From positions 147,073,012 through 147,137,011 of the forward strand of contig NC_059073.1 of assembly GCF_020497125.1 (NCBI RefSeq): DNA of 64,000 nt, in the 5' to 3' direction. The DNA comes from Mauremys mutica. Lineage: Eukaryota > Chordata > Testudines > Geoemydidae. Under the pieces are notes generated by a model that had not been told where the DNA came from, searched no databases, and saw only the letters and a list, made by a program, of their open reading frames with translations. The translations under genes were made by a program, and so were the position numbers. Each line of letters starts with the position of its first letter. The first letter of the stretch is position 1. Of this stretch, positions 52,401 through 62,944 are shown in pieces.

Positions 52401-55400
52401 CCTGAGCTGGGGGTGTCCTGACTCCACAGGGGAGCTCTCCACGACTCTGGAACAGTCACTGCAGGACCCCCTCTGTGTGTCAGCCCCCGCAGGGTCACAA
52501 CCTCACTGGGGCCAGCTCCTCAACTTCCCCGCACCCTGGGACTGACCCCCGGAGCCGTCAGCACCCCTGGGTCACAGCACAAGCTCCCTGCAGCGAGTCA
52601 AATCCCCTGGGTTGGAACCTGAGGTAGACTTGTACCCCCAACGGGAGCACTGCACCCCTCCTTCCCTAGACTGCGGTCCCGCTCAGCCAGAGTGGTAGAA
52701 GCAGTCGGGTTTATTAGGTGTCTGGAACATAAGGTAGAAAGTCCTTGGTTAGCAGAGGGAGCAGAAAGTGACAGCCTGGTCCAGCAGGGTCAGCCCAGAG
52801 CCCTCTGCCTGCCCCTTCCTTGGTGCCAGTCCAGGAGAGACGCCTGCTTCCCGCGGCTCCGCACTTAACACCCCCACCTGGCCCCTCCGCAGCCCTTTGC
52901 TCTCCAGCTGCTCCCACCTGGCTGGCTTCGTGCAACGGGGAGGGAGGGTCGGTCCATGCCTTAGTTGCTAAGTACCAAATGTCCAGGGAATTGGAGTGAT
53001 CATTGTCTTTTTGGGCTCTCCGTGGGCCTAGGCCCCAGCCAGCCAGGGGTCAGTCACGCCTGGATCTCTGCAAACAACCTTTTCCCACCACCTAGTAACC
53101 ATGCAGCACATGAGGAAACTGAGGCACATACACTATCCATGCAAAATATGAAAAATTCCCACTTTGTCACGGGGAGATTCCCTTTTCCAGATGGGTCTTT
53201 CTCTGCTCTGGTATGTCAGCCCCCCCTGTGCCATGGATTTCAGTGGAGGTCAAAGCCCAGGCCCTCAGTGGTAAAGCATCTACCCTTTGAGCTAGCTGCT
53301 AATTAGCTGGTAGCAGTAGTAGGTTGTTATCCTCTGATGCAGAACAGCCCCAGTTGCACCCACCTGGCAGCCACATGTGCTTTAGTCAGACACAGGTTTT
53401 GGGGCTCAGGGCAAAGTTGTCTGGCCTGTGACCAAAGGGCCCAGCCAAGTCTGGCCTTAAACTCTACAGATCATGAGGGTTCCTAAAGCACAAACGATAT
53501 ACACCAAGCGTCTCTGAAATGCAGCCAGCTCTGGGGCAGAGCGTAACAGACAGAGATGCCTAGGGAAAGCCTGAGCATTCCAAAATGCCCAGGGGTGTCT
53601 CAGAGCTCTCAGGTTTAAGGTCTTTCTCCTTTAACGATTCCACATTTATTGCTAACCCTAATTGCCATGTTCTATTGTGAGTTGTTCTTTATACAGCACC
53701 ATGCGGTGAGGGGAGGGTGATGCCAGGTTCCTAAGCAACTGACAGTCAAAATGACACTTTCCAGAGCAAAGGGTAGCTCCAGAGGAATCACTCCAGTGAA
53801 TCAGACCAGGGTCCATCTGGCCTAGCTTCAAGGAGCCACTTGGAGAGTAAATTCCTTCCTGACCAAGCTGGGCGGGGTTGCCAGGGCTTTGGGGGACAGG
53901 ATAAAAATTCAAAATGATCTGGACAAACTGGAGAAATGGTCTGAAGTAACTAGGATGAAATTCAATAAGGACAAATGCGAAGTGCTCCGCTTAGGAAGGA
54001 ACAACCAGTTGCACACACACAAAATGGGCAATGACTGCCTAGGAAGGAGTCCTGCGGAAAGGGATCTAGAGGTCATAGCAGATCACAAGCTAAATATGAG
54101 TCAACAGTGTAACGCTGCTGCAAAAAAAGCGAACATCATTCTGGGCTGGATTAGCAGGAATGTTGTAAGCAAGACTCGAGAAGCAATTCTGCTCTACTCC
54201 ACGCTGACTAGGCCTCAGCTGGAGTATTGTGTCCAGTTCTGGGTGCCACATTTCAGGAAAGATGTGGACAAATTAGAGAAAGTCCAGAGGAGAGCAACAC
54301 AAATTATTAAAGGTCTAGAAAATGTGACCTATGAGGGAAGATTGACAAAATCGGGTTTGTTTAGTCTGGAGAAGAGAAGACCGAGAGGGGACATGATAAC
54401 AGTTTTCAAGTACATAAAAGGTTGTTACAAGGAGGAGGGAGAAAAATTGTTCTTAACCTCTGAGGACAGGACAAGAAGCAATGGGCTTAAACTGCAGCAA
54501 GGGAGGTTTACGTTGGACATTAGGAAAAATTTCCAAACTGTCAGGGTGGTTAAGCCCTGGAATAAATTGCCTAGGGAGGTTGTGGAATCTCCATCATTAG
54601 TGATTTTTAAGAGCAGGCTGGACAAACACCTGTCAGGGATGGTCTAGTCTAGATAATACTCAGTCCTGCCATAAGTGCCAGGGAGCAGACTAGATACCTC
54701 TTGAGGTCCCTTCCAGTTCTGTGATTCTATGAGCCCTGGTAGTTAGTGGCTATCTATGGCTATTTCATAGATTCATGAACTGTGCTGCTATTATGGAAGA
54801 GGGGGATGGGAGCATCTGATTCCCCTTCTCTAGTCTTTCCACTATTTTATATGCCTCTCTCACCTCCGTACGGACTGGTCCATATGTTCCCTATCTCCCT
54901 GAAGGGGCGGGCTTTGTTCTGTCCCTGCCACGTTGGGTTCTGTGTCTCCTTACAGACTCCGATGAAGAAGACGCAAGTCCTGATCGGCCAGGCGGGTGTC
55001 TCCTTCCCCAATGCGGTGAGTGCCATGGCGCTGTGGGGACTGGCCTGGGACATGCGCACCGGAGACTGGGCAAACTGGCCCCCTTGTGGGCCACGCTGCA
55101 TGTGCCACGGCCGGGCCACGCATGGCTCTTCCTCTGCTCTCCTGTCTGTGCGGGGCAGGGGGACTGGCCGGGGACAGAGCCAAAGAGCTGCCCCAGGAGC
55201 GGAGACCGCAGGAAGCGGGAGCCCAGACAGTGCTAGGGGGGCAGACGGGCTCCCTTGCACTGGAGGTCAGAGCCACTGCGGGGCTCTGAGAGGGGTGTCC
55301 CCTGTGGCCACATGGCTGGGGGTGCCCCCAGCCAAACACCCACTCGAGGTCTTATGACCCAAAGGCCTGGTATGTCCCAGAGGGAACCCCCCACCCCCGT

Positions 55401-58400
55401 TTTCAGAGGCCCAGGAGTGTCCTGGCTGCCTTACCAGAGCCCACTGCTCTGCCTGCACCCGGGGGGGCCCTGCCAGCCCTCAGTCACATGTCCGGGACAG
55501 CAGCCTTTGCCCAACACTGCCTGGCACTAATGCCAGGAAGGAGAGCGGGGGACAGGCCGCCCCTCCCTGGAGGGTAACTGCAGCAGCCCGGCCTGGCAGA
55601 AGAGCCAGGAGCCACTGGCCTTCCCCAGCTACCTGCAGAGGCAGGGCTACCAGACCTTCTACGCTGGCAAATACCTCAACCAGGTAACGGGGCACCCCCT
55701 GGTGGGGCCGAGAGACCTCACTGAGTGACATAGGGCAGGCCAGGGCCAGAGTGCTCTACCTGGGCAGGGAGTGGGGCTAGTGGTCAGCGCAGGGAGGCTG
55801 GGAGCCAGGATGCCTGGGTTCTATCCCCAGCTCTGGGAGGGGAAGGGAGTCTAGTGGTTAGAGCAGGGGGGCTGGAAGACCCTAGACTGAGCCTGCTTGA
55901 GATGGCGAGTCCTTGAGGTGGGGGGAGTTTGCCGCCTGCCGCATCTGTTACGGGTGGGGCTGGCTCGGCAGGGTCTGTGGCTGGCCATGCCCTGGGAACA
56001 CCTCCCCACTGCAGCCCGGGCGGCTGGCAGGGGATCCCAGGGCCCAGCTCCAGGGGAAGGCAGGGGCCACTTTCCGGTTTGAACACCCTGTGACTTGCAG
56101 CCGCTGAGCCAATGGGATTTTTGCCACTGATTTCAGTGTGTTCAGGATCTGGCCTGGTACCAACAGGATATTGCTATTTGGGGCAGAGGGAGCAGCCAGA
56201 AGCTCCCCGGCACCTCCCATCGTCCAGCCGCAGTATAGGGCCCCAGCCAGCCCCCGCGAGAGCCAGCCAGGGGCTTCTGAGCTGACTGTCCCACGGGACT
56301 GGGGGGCCGGGTGGAGGCCGAATTGAGAGAGCTGTGCAGCAAGAGGGATGAGCCCAGGGCTGGGCGCTGGACCAGGGTTGCCTCCTAAGGGCTCTTTAGT
56401 GGCTAGGAGCCTGGGGGCTGGGAGCCAGGACTCCTGGGTTCCATGCCAGGCTAATGTTTAGAGCAGGGGGCGTCAGGACGCCTGGGTTCTACTCCCAGCT
56501 CTGCCGCTGACCGCATGTGCGAGATTGCACATAGCACAGGCATCTCTGCCTCAGTTTCCCCCGTGAAACATGAGGCTAGTGACCCAGCCCTGCCTCACGA
56601 GCCGAGCCGTGAGGGTAAATGGATCCACCTTTGGGAGGCTGAGGGACGCTGTGTGGATGGGGCCATAGAGGTGTCTGGGTGGACTCCCTGGGCATTGAAC
56701 CAGCAGGCCAATGGCCCAGGGCTGTGCTTGGCTGCTGGGGCTTCTCCATTGCTGGGCGGGGGGGGGAGGGGGCGCAGAGACAGGAGCTTGCTTGGTTTCC
56801 TTTGTCCTCTGAGCAGTGAGTGTGTGTAACCAGGGCCTCTCCCCCTTTGCAGTACGGACACCCCACGGCTGGGGGCGTCCAGCATGTGCCCCTGGGCTGG
56901 ACCTACTGGAATGGCCTGGTGAGTGTCAGCTCTGTCCCTGGCAGCCTTCGGGCTGCGGGTCGCGGCTTGCTCTGACCTGGGAATTGCTGGGCCTTGCGGG
57001 GACCCTGGGCAGGGCTCCTGCTCCGAGTCTGGGGAGGTGGATGGTGGCCCCATGTCGCTGGAACCCCCAGTCAACCCTGTCTGTAACCTCGGGGTTGGGG
57101 GGACCCAGGACTGAGCCCCGGCCAGGAGCCAAGGTGACGGGCTGCGGAGGCTTAGCCCAGATCTGTTCTCTGCCCCAAAGAGCTCCCAGCCTGCGTGACA
57201 AGATGTGGGCGGAACCCGAGGGGCTGGGGGGCGGAGGGTGAGGAGAGGAGGAGCAAGTGCCTCTCTGGTGTCTCCCTCCCCCCTCAGGATTCTCCTTCCT
57301 GCCCTGCTGCGGCATCCCTGTGCTCACTGTCAGACCAGCTGCCATGCGTCACCCCAGAAGTGGCCGCACTGTGGTTGCATGGGGCGGGGTGAGCCCCTCT
57401 GTGTAACAGCCAGTCTCCCCACCCCAGGGTGCGTGCGTGAGTGGGCGAAGGAGTGGGGTCTGAGGGTAGGCTGGGTGCGGCTGACCCCTTGGACTGTCCT
57501 GCAGGTAGGGAATTCCCGCTATTATAACTACACCCTGTCGGCGAACGGGCGAGAGGAGCAGCATGGGCAGAGCTACCAGGACGACTACCTCACGGATCTC
57601 ATTGTGAGTCTCTGCCCGACATCCGCTTGGCAGCTCAGCCAAGCTCTCACACTGACCTCAGCAGGGGCTCGGAGCTGGGGCTGGTCGGGGGCCTGTCATT
57701 CCCATCCAGGATTTCTGCTTCAAACTGGGGCTCCTCAGCTGGGCGTGGGGCCGACCAGGGGATAACCGAGTCGCCGAGGTGAGGGGGCATGAAAACGGCA
57801 CAGGAGATCCCGGCGTGCAGGAGGCCAGCTAGGGCTGTCTGCAGTCAGTGTCCCGGTCTGGTCGCCCCACCCCCATCCCGGCACCGTGAATCCCAGAGAA
57901 GGGCTGTAAGGAGCCAATCTTAGCAGGGGACTCTGGAGAGCTGGGGGCTGTGAACGCCTCGGGGGAGACTGCCAGCGCGGGGCACGGGCACAGGGCTACA
58001 CGGGGGTAAACGGGCGAGGGTCCAGGAGGCTGTGGTGCATCATGGGAGATGTAGTCCGATCGGGGAGCCCAGCCCATGGGGAGGATAGGTGCCTCAACTG
58101 CAGCTCCCAGGAGGTACCGCAGTGGCATCGCCCGTGGGCAATATTCCCCATTTCAGCTTTTTGACGAAACTTGACATTTCCTAGGAACTACCCTTCCCCC
58201 GCACTCCTCCCACCCCCTTCCCCACCTCTGCCCCTTGCAGCCCTGAGCCCCCTTCCCCACCCCATTGTCCCTCCCAGCCCTGCCCCACCCCACCCGCCTC
58301 TCATGGCTGCCCAGTAGGGGCGGGGGAGGCCTCCTCAGAACCCCATTGATCCCTGGCTGGAGCAGGTGCTGTGGGGTGACACAAGCCTTCCCCCACAGCT

Positions 58401-61400
58401 CCGCCCTGCCCCCACTAGCCCACAGCTCTCCACCTCCATCCCCTCCCTGGGTGGGTCCATCTGTCTGGCCCCCCAGGGTGCTGTCCTCCCTCCCCCCAAG
58501 AGAGGTCTCTGCCCTCCTGCCTGCAGACCAACCGGAGCCTGGAGTTCCTGCAGAAGTGGTCCCACCCACCCTTCCTGATGGTGTTGGCCCCGCCCGCCGC
58601 CCACTCCCCATGGACCGCGGCGCCAGGCTACGCCACGGCCTACAGCACCACCAAGGCGCCCCGCAATGGCAGTTTCAACGTCCACGGCAAGGTGAGTGGG
58701 GACGAGGTGCCCGCCACGCACCGTGCCAGCACCCCGCAGCCCTGCCGGTCCCATGCTGGGCCGGGGTGGGGGTGGGGTCTCTCCCCTGGCGTGGCCGATG
58801 CCCCATCGGGCAAACGGCTGCTGTCATGGGGGGCCGTGGGCTAGTGGTGTGATCATGGGGCTGGACACCAGGAGCCCACGCTCTCTTCTCCAGCCCTGTC
58901 CCCAGCACTGTGGCCATGCAGTCCCCTGTGCTGTGATGCCCCCTCAGGGCAGATGAGGTTATGGGGGGAGGGAGGGCTGAGCTGGCCCCGCTGGGACTTG
59001 AGCCTCATTCCCAGGCTGCGCCCCAGGCTGAGGAGTCAGAGATACTCCCCCCATGACCCCCCCTTCCTATTGCAGGACAAGCACTGGCTGGTGAGACAGG
59101 CCAGGACTCCCATGGCCAACACGTCCATCGAGTTCCTGGACAAGGCCTACAGGGAGAGGTGAGGGGGCTGCACCCCGCGGGGGGGGGGCAAAGGGAGCCC
59201 AGTGCAGCACAGGTCAGAGCCGGAGGCAGCTGAGCTGGCTGGGAGGGGGCAGGGTGGGGAGACTCATTGGGGGAGGGGACTGGGAGGGTTATAGAGGGCC
59301 TGGGTGGGGGTCAGGAGATGGCCCAGGTTTCTGCCCAGGGATGGGGAGGGATGGGTGACCCCGCCTGGCTTGCGGGGGTGGGGGGTGGGGTTGAGGATGT
59401 ATGGAAGAGACTGCATTAGTCTGATCTGGGACAGGTTGCGGGGGTATCAGCTGGGGGCGGGCCTAGGGGGCTGAGATGGGCAGGGCTGGGATATCTGGCG
59501 GGGGGGCACGGATCTGGTCTGGTCAGAGATTGGTGGCTCTAAGGGCTGAGGGACCCATCGTGGTGGTTTTGCCCCGGGGGGGGCAGTGCTGGCTGGCGGC
59601 TGGAGGGAGAGGGGTCCCGGCCTGGGGTGCAGCAGCCCATGTGGGAACAGGTCCCTGGCTGGGGGCTGGGGCCAATAACCCCCGTGTGCCCGCAGGTGGC
59701 AGACTCTGCTCTCGGTGGACGACCTGGTGGAGAGAGTGGTGGGCCGGCTAAAGGCCCTGGACCTGCTGGCCAGCACCTATGTCTTCTACACCTCGGACAA
59801 TGGCTACCATGCAGGTGAGCCCCCGGCCACCCCTCTGCAGGGCAGCGCCTGGGCTCCCTGGAGCTGGGCCTGTGGGCTCAGCACGGGGGGTTCTGGTTTT
59901 AGGGGTCACTGGTTCCATCCCCGGAGCCCAGCGTCACACCAGTGCCAGGGCAGCTGAGCCCTTGGTCCTGGTGGGTGGGGTCCCCCCACGGGGTCCCTGC
60001 AGGCAGTGCGGGAGGGGGCTGCCTGGGTGGGGGCTGGTGCTGACCCCTGCCCTCCCCGCAGGCCAGTTCTCGCTGCCCATCGATAAACGCCAGCTGTACG
60101 AGTTCGACATCCGGGTGCCGCTGCTGGTGCGGGGGCCGGGCATCAAAGCGAACCAGACCCGACTGGTAGGTGCCCCCCTCCCAGGGGGCAATGCTGCCAC
60201 TGAGGCTCATGGGAAATCCGGGTTCCTGTGCCCCTCGGGGGTCCTTTATGTGCCCAGGGAGTTGCAGAGTCCCCTCCCTGTCCCCACGGCCCTGCCCTCC
60301 TCAGGAACCAGGACGCCTGGGTCCTGTCGGCCCTGCTCTGGGTTAGTCCCTGCCCATCAAGGCCAGCCGGAGCTGGGCTGGGTGGGAGCTGGGCGGGCGG
60401 ACGTGCTGGAGCCAGAGCAGGGACCAGGCCAGGGCCCACCCTCCCTCACCAGCCCCAGGACTCATGGTGATTTGTGCCCCTCTCTCCTGCCCAGGAGCCA
60501 ATCCTCAATATTGACCTGGGGCCCACGTTCCTGGACATCGCCGGCCTCAACGTCTCGCAGACCGCCATGGATGGGCAGTCCTTCCTGCCGCTGCTGGTGA
60601 CGCTGCTCAGGGCGCCGGGCGGGTGTGGGGCTGGGGCAAACCTGTAGGGGGAGCTCCCGGCGACCCCAGCCTCTCCCAGCAGGGGGCGCTGTGGGGAGCA
60701 GGGCAGCCACTGGCTTTGGGGGGAGCTCCCGGCAACCCCAGCAGGGGGCGCTGTGGGGAGCGGGGCAGCCGCTGGCTTGCGGGGGAGCTCCTGGCAACCC
60801 CAGCAGGGGGCGCTGTGGGGAGCGGGGCAGCCGCTGGCTTGGGGGGGAGCTCCCGGCAACCCCAGCAGGGAGCGCTGTGGGGAGCGGGGCAGCCGCTGGC
60901 TGGGGGGGTCCTTGCAGGGGGGCTGGTCTAACCACTGTGTGCTTGGCCCCAGGTGACGCCGGTGCAACCCAGTGCGTGGCGGGCGGATTTCCTGGTGCAG
61001 TACACAGGGGAGGGGCACCTGACCGCGGACCCAGCCTGCCCAGCCCTGGGCCCAGGGGTATCGGTGAGTCCGTGCAGGCTGAGCCCGTCACTGCCAGGGC
61101 CCGCGGGGGAGCAGTCAGGGCCAGGCCTCCCCTCCCCCCGCCTGTGGTGCCATGCAAAGCAGCTGATTTCCACACAATGTCATTTACAACCCCCCCCACC
61201 CCGCCCCGCCTGTAGGCACCCTGCCAGGCCCTGCACAGAACCCCAGCGCCCAGGATGCTTCCTCTGGCACCTTCCTTCCCCCCTCCTTCCCCAGGGCTCT
61301 CCAGTCCCTTGTGCCCAGAGCTGGCTCCCAGCCCCTAATACATGGGCTGGGCTGGCTGCAGGGCACTGGGGGCAGGGCTTGCACCCCATAAGGACATCCT

Positions 61401-62555
61401 GTCACAGCTCAGCCCGGCTGGCTGGAGGGGCTGGGCCCCCCACTGTGGAGTGGTGGTCAGAAGGCCGGGGGATGGGATATCGGCGGTGGGTGGGTCTGTG
61501 GTGAAGGGGGGGGTCAGCGGGGGCAGGATAGGCTGTAACGCACTGACTGACCCCCGGCCCCCAGCAATGCTTTCCCGACTGCGTGTGCGAAGACGCCTTC
61601 AACAACACCTACGCCTGCGTCCGAGCCCTGCACCCCCACAGCCTGCAGTACTGCGAGTTCGCCGACCGCCAGGTGAGCCAGGCACCCGACGCTGCAGTCA
61701 GCCCTGTGCCCCTGGCCACAGCCCCCTAGGCCGCATGGGGCCTGGGCCTGTGTTCCGGGGCGGGAACAGGGCCGCCCAGAGGGGGGGCAAATGGGGCAAT
61801 TTGCTCCAGACCCTGGGTCCTGCAGGGGCCCCCACGAGAGTTTTTCAGGGCCCCTGGAGCGGGGTCCTTCACTCACTCTGGGGGCCCGAAGCATCTTCCT
61901 CTCCAGGTCTTCGGCGGCAATTCGGCGGCTGGGGGTCCTTCTGCCCCGGGACCCGCTGCTGAAGTGCCGGGTCTTCAGTGGCAATTCAGCAGTGGGGGCC
62001 CCCCGCCGCCGAAGACCCCAGGCCCCCGAATCCTCTGGGTGGGGAGCCGGGCAGGGCTGGTTCTGCCCCCTGGTGAGGTGAGGGGGGGGGGAGCCGGGCA
62101 GGGCTGGTTCTGCCCCCTGGTGAGGTGAGGGGGGGGGGAGCCGGGCAGGGCTGGGCCTGTCCCCCAGGTGTGGGGAGCTGGGCAGGGCTGGTTCTGCTCC
62201 CTGGCAAAGTGGGTGGGGGTGACGGGCAGTGCTGGGCCTGTACTGGGGCTGCCGGGGAATCCGGGGCTCCAAGGCTGTCCTGGTTCCTGCCCCCAGGGAG
62301 GCTGTTGGCTCGTTGAGCCCCCTGGTTTGCCAGGTGCTGTAAGCGGGGCTGGTGGGGTGGGGGCTCCCCAGGCCCCGCCCTGCTCCCCACTGACTGGTGC
62401 GGCTCCTGCAGGCCTTTGTGGAGCTGTACAACCTGACCGCCGACCCCCACCAGCTCCACAACGTGGCCCGGAGCGTGGACCCCACCCTGCTGGAGGCTTT
62501 GAACCAGCGGCTGATCAAGCTCCAGGCCTGTGAGGGGCCCAGCTGCCGGGCCTAG
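49295..62555 (+). CDS. N-acetylglucosamine-6-sulfatase-like (GNS paralogue), 13 recognisable exons
   Basis: GNS removes 6-O-sulfate from N-acetylglucosamine in heparan and keratan sulfate in the lysosome. Recognised exons: 49295-49444, 54956-55015, 55537 (approximate start)-55683, 56853-56918, 57505-57603, 58527-58691, 59076-59158, 59696-59814, 60062-60165, 60495-60596, 60953-61063, 61565-61672, 62412-62555. Phases agree throughout. A signal peptide (1-28) is followed by the metal-binding [103 protein letters not shown] and [14 protein letters not shown], all GNS signatures. Many differences suggest a second gene, not GNS itself. The active-site segment with Cys-x-Pro-x-Arg, expected between exons 2 and 3, is not recognisable, so activity is doubtful unless that sequence was lost in assembly. 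Without it about 485 residues are encoded (human GNS 552). Confidence 0.88.
49511..49785. repeat. Minisatellite, 75-bp unit, about 3.6 copies
   Basis: Units start with TGCCAGAGCCACCCGTGTGC at 49511, 49586 and 49661 and with a slightly changed form at 49736, an exact 75-bp period. Each holds GTGTCACGGGYCCTGTAACAYGGTCACA. Because 75 is divisible by three, open frames run through it on both strands. They are not genes. Confidence 0.92.
50190..50330 (+). repeat. MIR-type SINE
   Basis: GCTGGGTTCTAATCCCGCC (B box), CTCTGCCAGTGGTTTTGGGCAAGTTACTTCACC, then CAGACTGTGAGCTCTTCAGG at the 3' side, in MIR order. Confidence 0.8.
50745..50870 (+). repeat. MIR-type SINE
   Basis: ACCTGGTGTTTGATCCCAGCC, then AATCCTGGGCAAGTCACTTCC, then TGCCTCAGTTTCCCC. 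Head and core are recognisable, the tail is lost. Confidence 0.8.
51080..51240 (-). repeat. MIR-type SINE, reverse orientation
   Basis: The + strand reads ATCCCCGTGTTACAGAAGGGAAACTGAGGCACA, then GTAAATCAGTG and GAACCCAGGCGTCCTGGCTCC: core end, then head, reverse complemented. Confidence 0.8.
53885..54735 (+). mobile_element. CR1 LINE 3' end with long intact reading frame
   Basis: A frame of about 250 codons (to 54647) covers the C-terminal region of CR1 ORF2: [31 protein letters not shown]-like segment, then [52 protein letters not shown] and LDKHLSGMV before TAG. It lacks the endonuclease and the polymerase catalytic centre, so it is a typical 5'-truncated insertion. The 3' end carries TTCTGTGATTCTATGA, the octamer-type CR1 tail. 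Having no internal stop, it is one of the younger repeats here. It is an insertion in the sulfatase intron, not a host gene. Confidence 0.93.
54956..55015 (+). CDS. GNS-like exon 2
   Basis: 20 codons, [20 protein letters not shown]. It aligns with the GNS segment just before the active-site cysteine. Acceptor CTTACAG, donor GTGAGT, phase 0. Confidence 0.9.
55016..55536 (+). other. Region where the GNS-like active-site coding sequence should lie
   Basis: Between exon 2 and the LEGNCSS-coding segment GNS encodes Y-V-x-x-x-L-C-C-P-S-R and a histidine-rich strand. Reading all three forward frames here, I find no Cys-x-Pro-x-Arg motif flanked by splice sites. Near 55519-55545 one frame gives [10 protein letters not shown] and another gives [12 protein letters not shown], which loosely resemble the expected order A-L-C-C-P-S-R-A and T-G-K-Y-P. 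This could be a decayed active site with deletions. Confidence 0.5.
55537..55683 (+). CDS. GNS-like exon 3 (start uncertain)
   Basis: From 55567 it encodes [19 protein letters not shown], then [19 protein letters not shown], clearly GNS. An in-frame TAA at 55528-55530 bounds it upstream. The AG at 55535-55536 is the only acceptor that keeps phase 0 with exon 2. It adds [10 protein letters not shown], which does not look like a sulfatase active site. The donor GTAACG is sound. Confidence 0.75.
55780..55880 (+). repeat. MIR-type SINE head
   Basis: GTGGTCAGCGCAGGGAGGCTGGGAGCCAGGATGCCTGGGTTCTATCCCCAGC: tRNA-like A and B boxes, in the intron after exon 3. Confidence 0.75.
56395..56600 (+). repeat. 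Two adjacent MIR-type SINE heads
   Basis: GGGAGCCAGGACTCCTGGGTTCC at about 56419 and GACGCCTGGGTTCTACTCCC at about 56476, then a MIR core remnant with CATCTCTGCCTCAGTTTCC near 56540. Confidence 0.7.
56853..56918 (+). CDS. GNS-like exon 4
   Basis: 22 codons, [20 protein letters not shown] then GL. It aligns with the GNS segment YGAPDAGGLEHVPLGW. Acceptor TTTGCAG, donor GTGAGT. Confidence 0.93.
57505..57603 (+). CDS. GNS-like exon 5
   Basis: 33 codons. [19 protein letters not shown] and DDYLTDLI match the GNS strand region, with a glycosylation sequon N-Y-T. Acceptor CCTGCAG, donor GTGAGT. Confidence 0.93.
58527..58691 (+). CDS. GNS-like exon 6
   Basis: 55 codons. [20 protein letters not shown] contains the conserved HSPWTAAP active-site loop, with the histidine that contacts sulfate. 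It ends at VHGK and a GTGAGT donor. Confidence 0.94.
59076..59158 (+). CDS. GNS-like exon 7
   Basis: 27 codons plus two bases. [13 protein letters not shown] and [11 protein letters not shown] match GNS, including the conserved Lys-His pair. Donor GTGAGG, ends in phase 2. Confidence 0.93.
59696..59814 (+). CDS. GNS-like exon 8
   Basis: It completes an Arg codon and encodes [15 protein letters not shown], then [13 protein letters not shown]. The Asp-Asn pair in SDNGYH binds the metal ion in sulfatases. Ends in phase 1. Confidence 0.95.
60062..60165 (+). CDS. GNS-like exon 9
   Basis: [20 protein letters not shown] and [14 protein letters not shown]. The lysine in PIDKRQ is a conserved sulfate-contact residue. 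Acceptor CCCGCAG, donor GTAGGT. Confidence 0.95.
60495..60596 (+). CDS. GNS-like exon 10
   Basis: 34 codons, [20 protein letters not shown] then [14 protein letters not shown], the conserved sulfatase D-L-x-P-T-x-L-D-I-A-G segment. Donor GTGACG. Confidence 0.94.
60647..60902. repeat. Minisatellite, about four units of 61-62 bp, in the GNS-like gene
   Basis: Each unit carries GGGGGAGCTCCCGGCAACCC, then CAGCAGGGGGCGCTGTGGGG and AGCGGGGCAGCCGCTGGCTT. It lies 50 bp after exon 10 and ends 50 bp before exon 11, filling almost the whole intron. Confidence 0.92.
60953..61063 (+). CDS. GNS-like exon 11
   Basis: 37 codons. [20 protein letters not shown] and [11 protein letters not shown] align with the GNS C-terminal domain (WRSDVLVEYQGEG). 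Donor GTGAGT. Confidence 0.92.
61565..61672 (+). CDS. GNS-like exon 12
   Basis: 36 codons. [20 protein letters not shown] carries the four conserved cysteines, with a glycosylation sequon. The end is [10 protein letters not shown]. Acceptor CCCCCAG, donor GTGAGC. Confidence 0.95.
61767..62040. mobile_element. hAT-like family A, second copy (right end altered)
   Basis: The left end CAGGGCCGCCCAGAGGG is that of the element at 33515. The interior has CTTCGGCGGCAATTCGGCGG and a hairpin-like GGCAATTCAGCAG mirror. The right end reads CCTCTGGGTGGGG instead of the full inverted repeat, and no target duplication is seen. Confidence 0.65.
62041..62230. repeat. Minisatellite, about 50-bp unit, 3-4 copies
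   Basis: The unit is GGGGAGCCGGGCAGGGCTGGTTCTGCCCCCTGGTGAGGTGAGG with length-variable G runs. It starts directly at the altered right end of the hAT-like element, so the array may have grown from that junction. Confidence 0.8.
62412..62555 (+). CDS. GNS-like exon 13 and stop
   Basis: 47 codons and [23 protein letters not shown] and the end CEGPSCRA match GNS, which continues about 30 residues further in human. Acceptor CCTGCAG. Confidence 0.94.
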   Translation, partial: AFVELYNLTADPHQLHNVARSVDPTLLEALNQRLIKLQACEGPSCRA

Positions 62556-62944
62556 GGGTGCCCGCCCCCAGCTGTGCCAGGAACCCACCTGCGGGTGCCA
62601 ACAACTCAGCGCACGTCAAACACCTGGGGCTGGATGGGCCCTGCCCCTCTGACCTCGGCCCCTTCGCAGGCTGCCTGGAGCCCAGCGGCTGGATAAAGGG
62701 GCTCCCCCAGCCTGAACCTGGACAGGGGGCCTCAGCTGCCATCCCCCATTTGCTGCCTCCCATAGGGCAGGAGTATTTGCCCCCAGACTCAGGCTCTGCC
62801 ATCAGGGATATTTCTGTCCTCACCCATTTGTAGCTGTGCCTGCTCCACCCAGCATCCCACCCCTTCCCTGCTGATTCCCCCTCCCCCGGCTCTGGAAGCT
62901 GCTGGGGTCTCTGATCTTCCCCCTGCCCTGTGACATGAAGGTGA

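Larger units (their letters stand above)
49445..54955 (+). other. GNS-like intron 1
   Basis: It is 5.5 kb long. It holds a 75-bp minisatellite (49511-49785), three MIR copies (50190-51240) and a CR1 copy with a long open frame (53885-54735). The rest is GC-rich with no recognised gene. Confidence 0.65.

Noticed and set aside
55030..55160. Candidate active-site exon with CSPVC in one frame
   Set aside because: It lacks the Arg of C-x-P-x-R, has no matching residues on either side, and no suitable splice sites flank it in phase 0.
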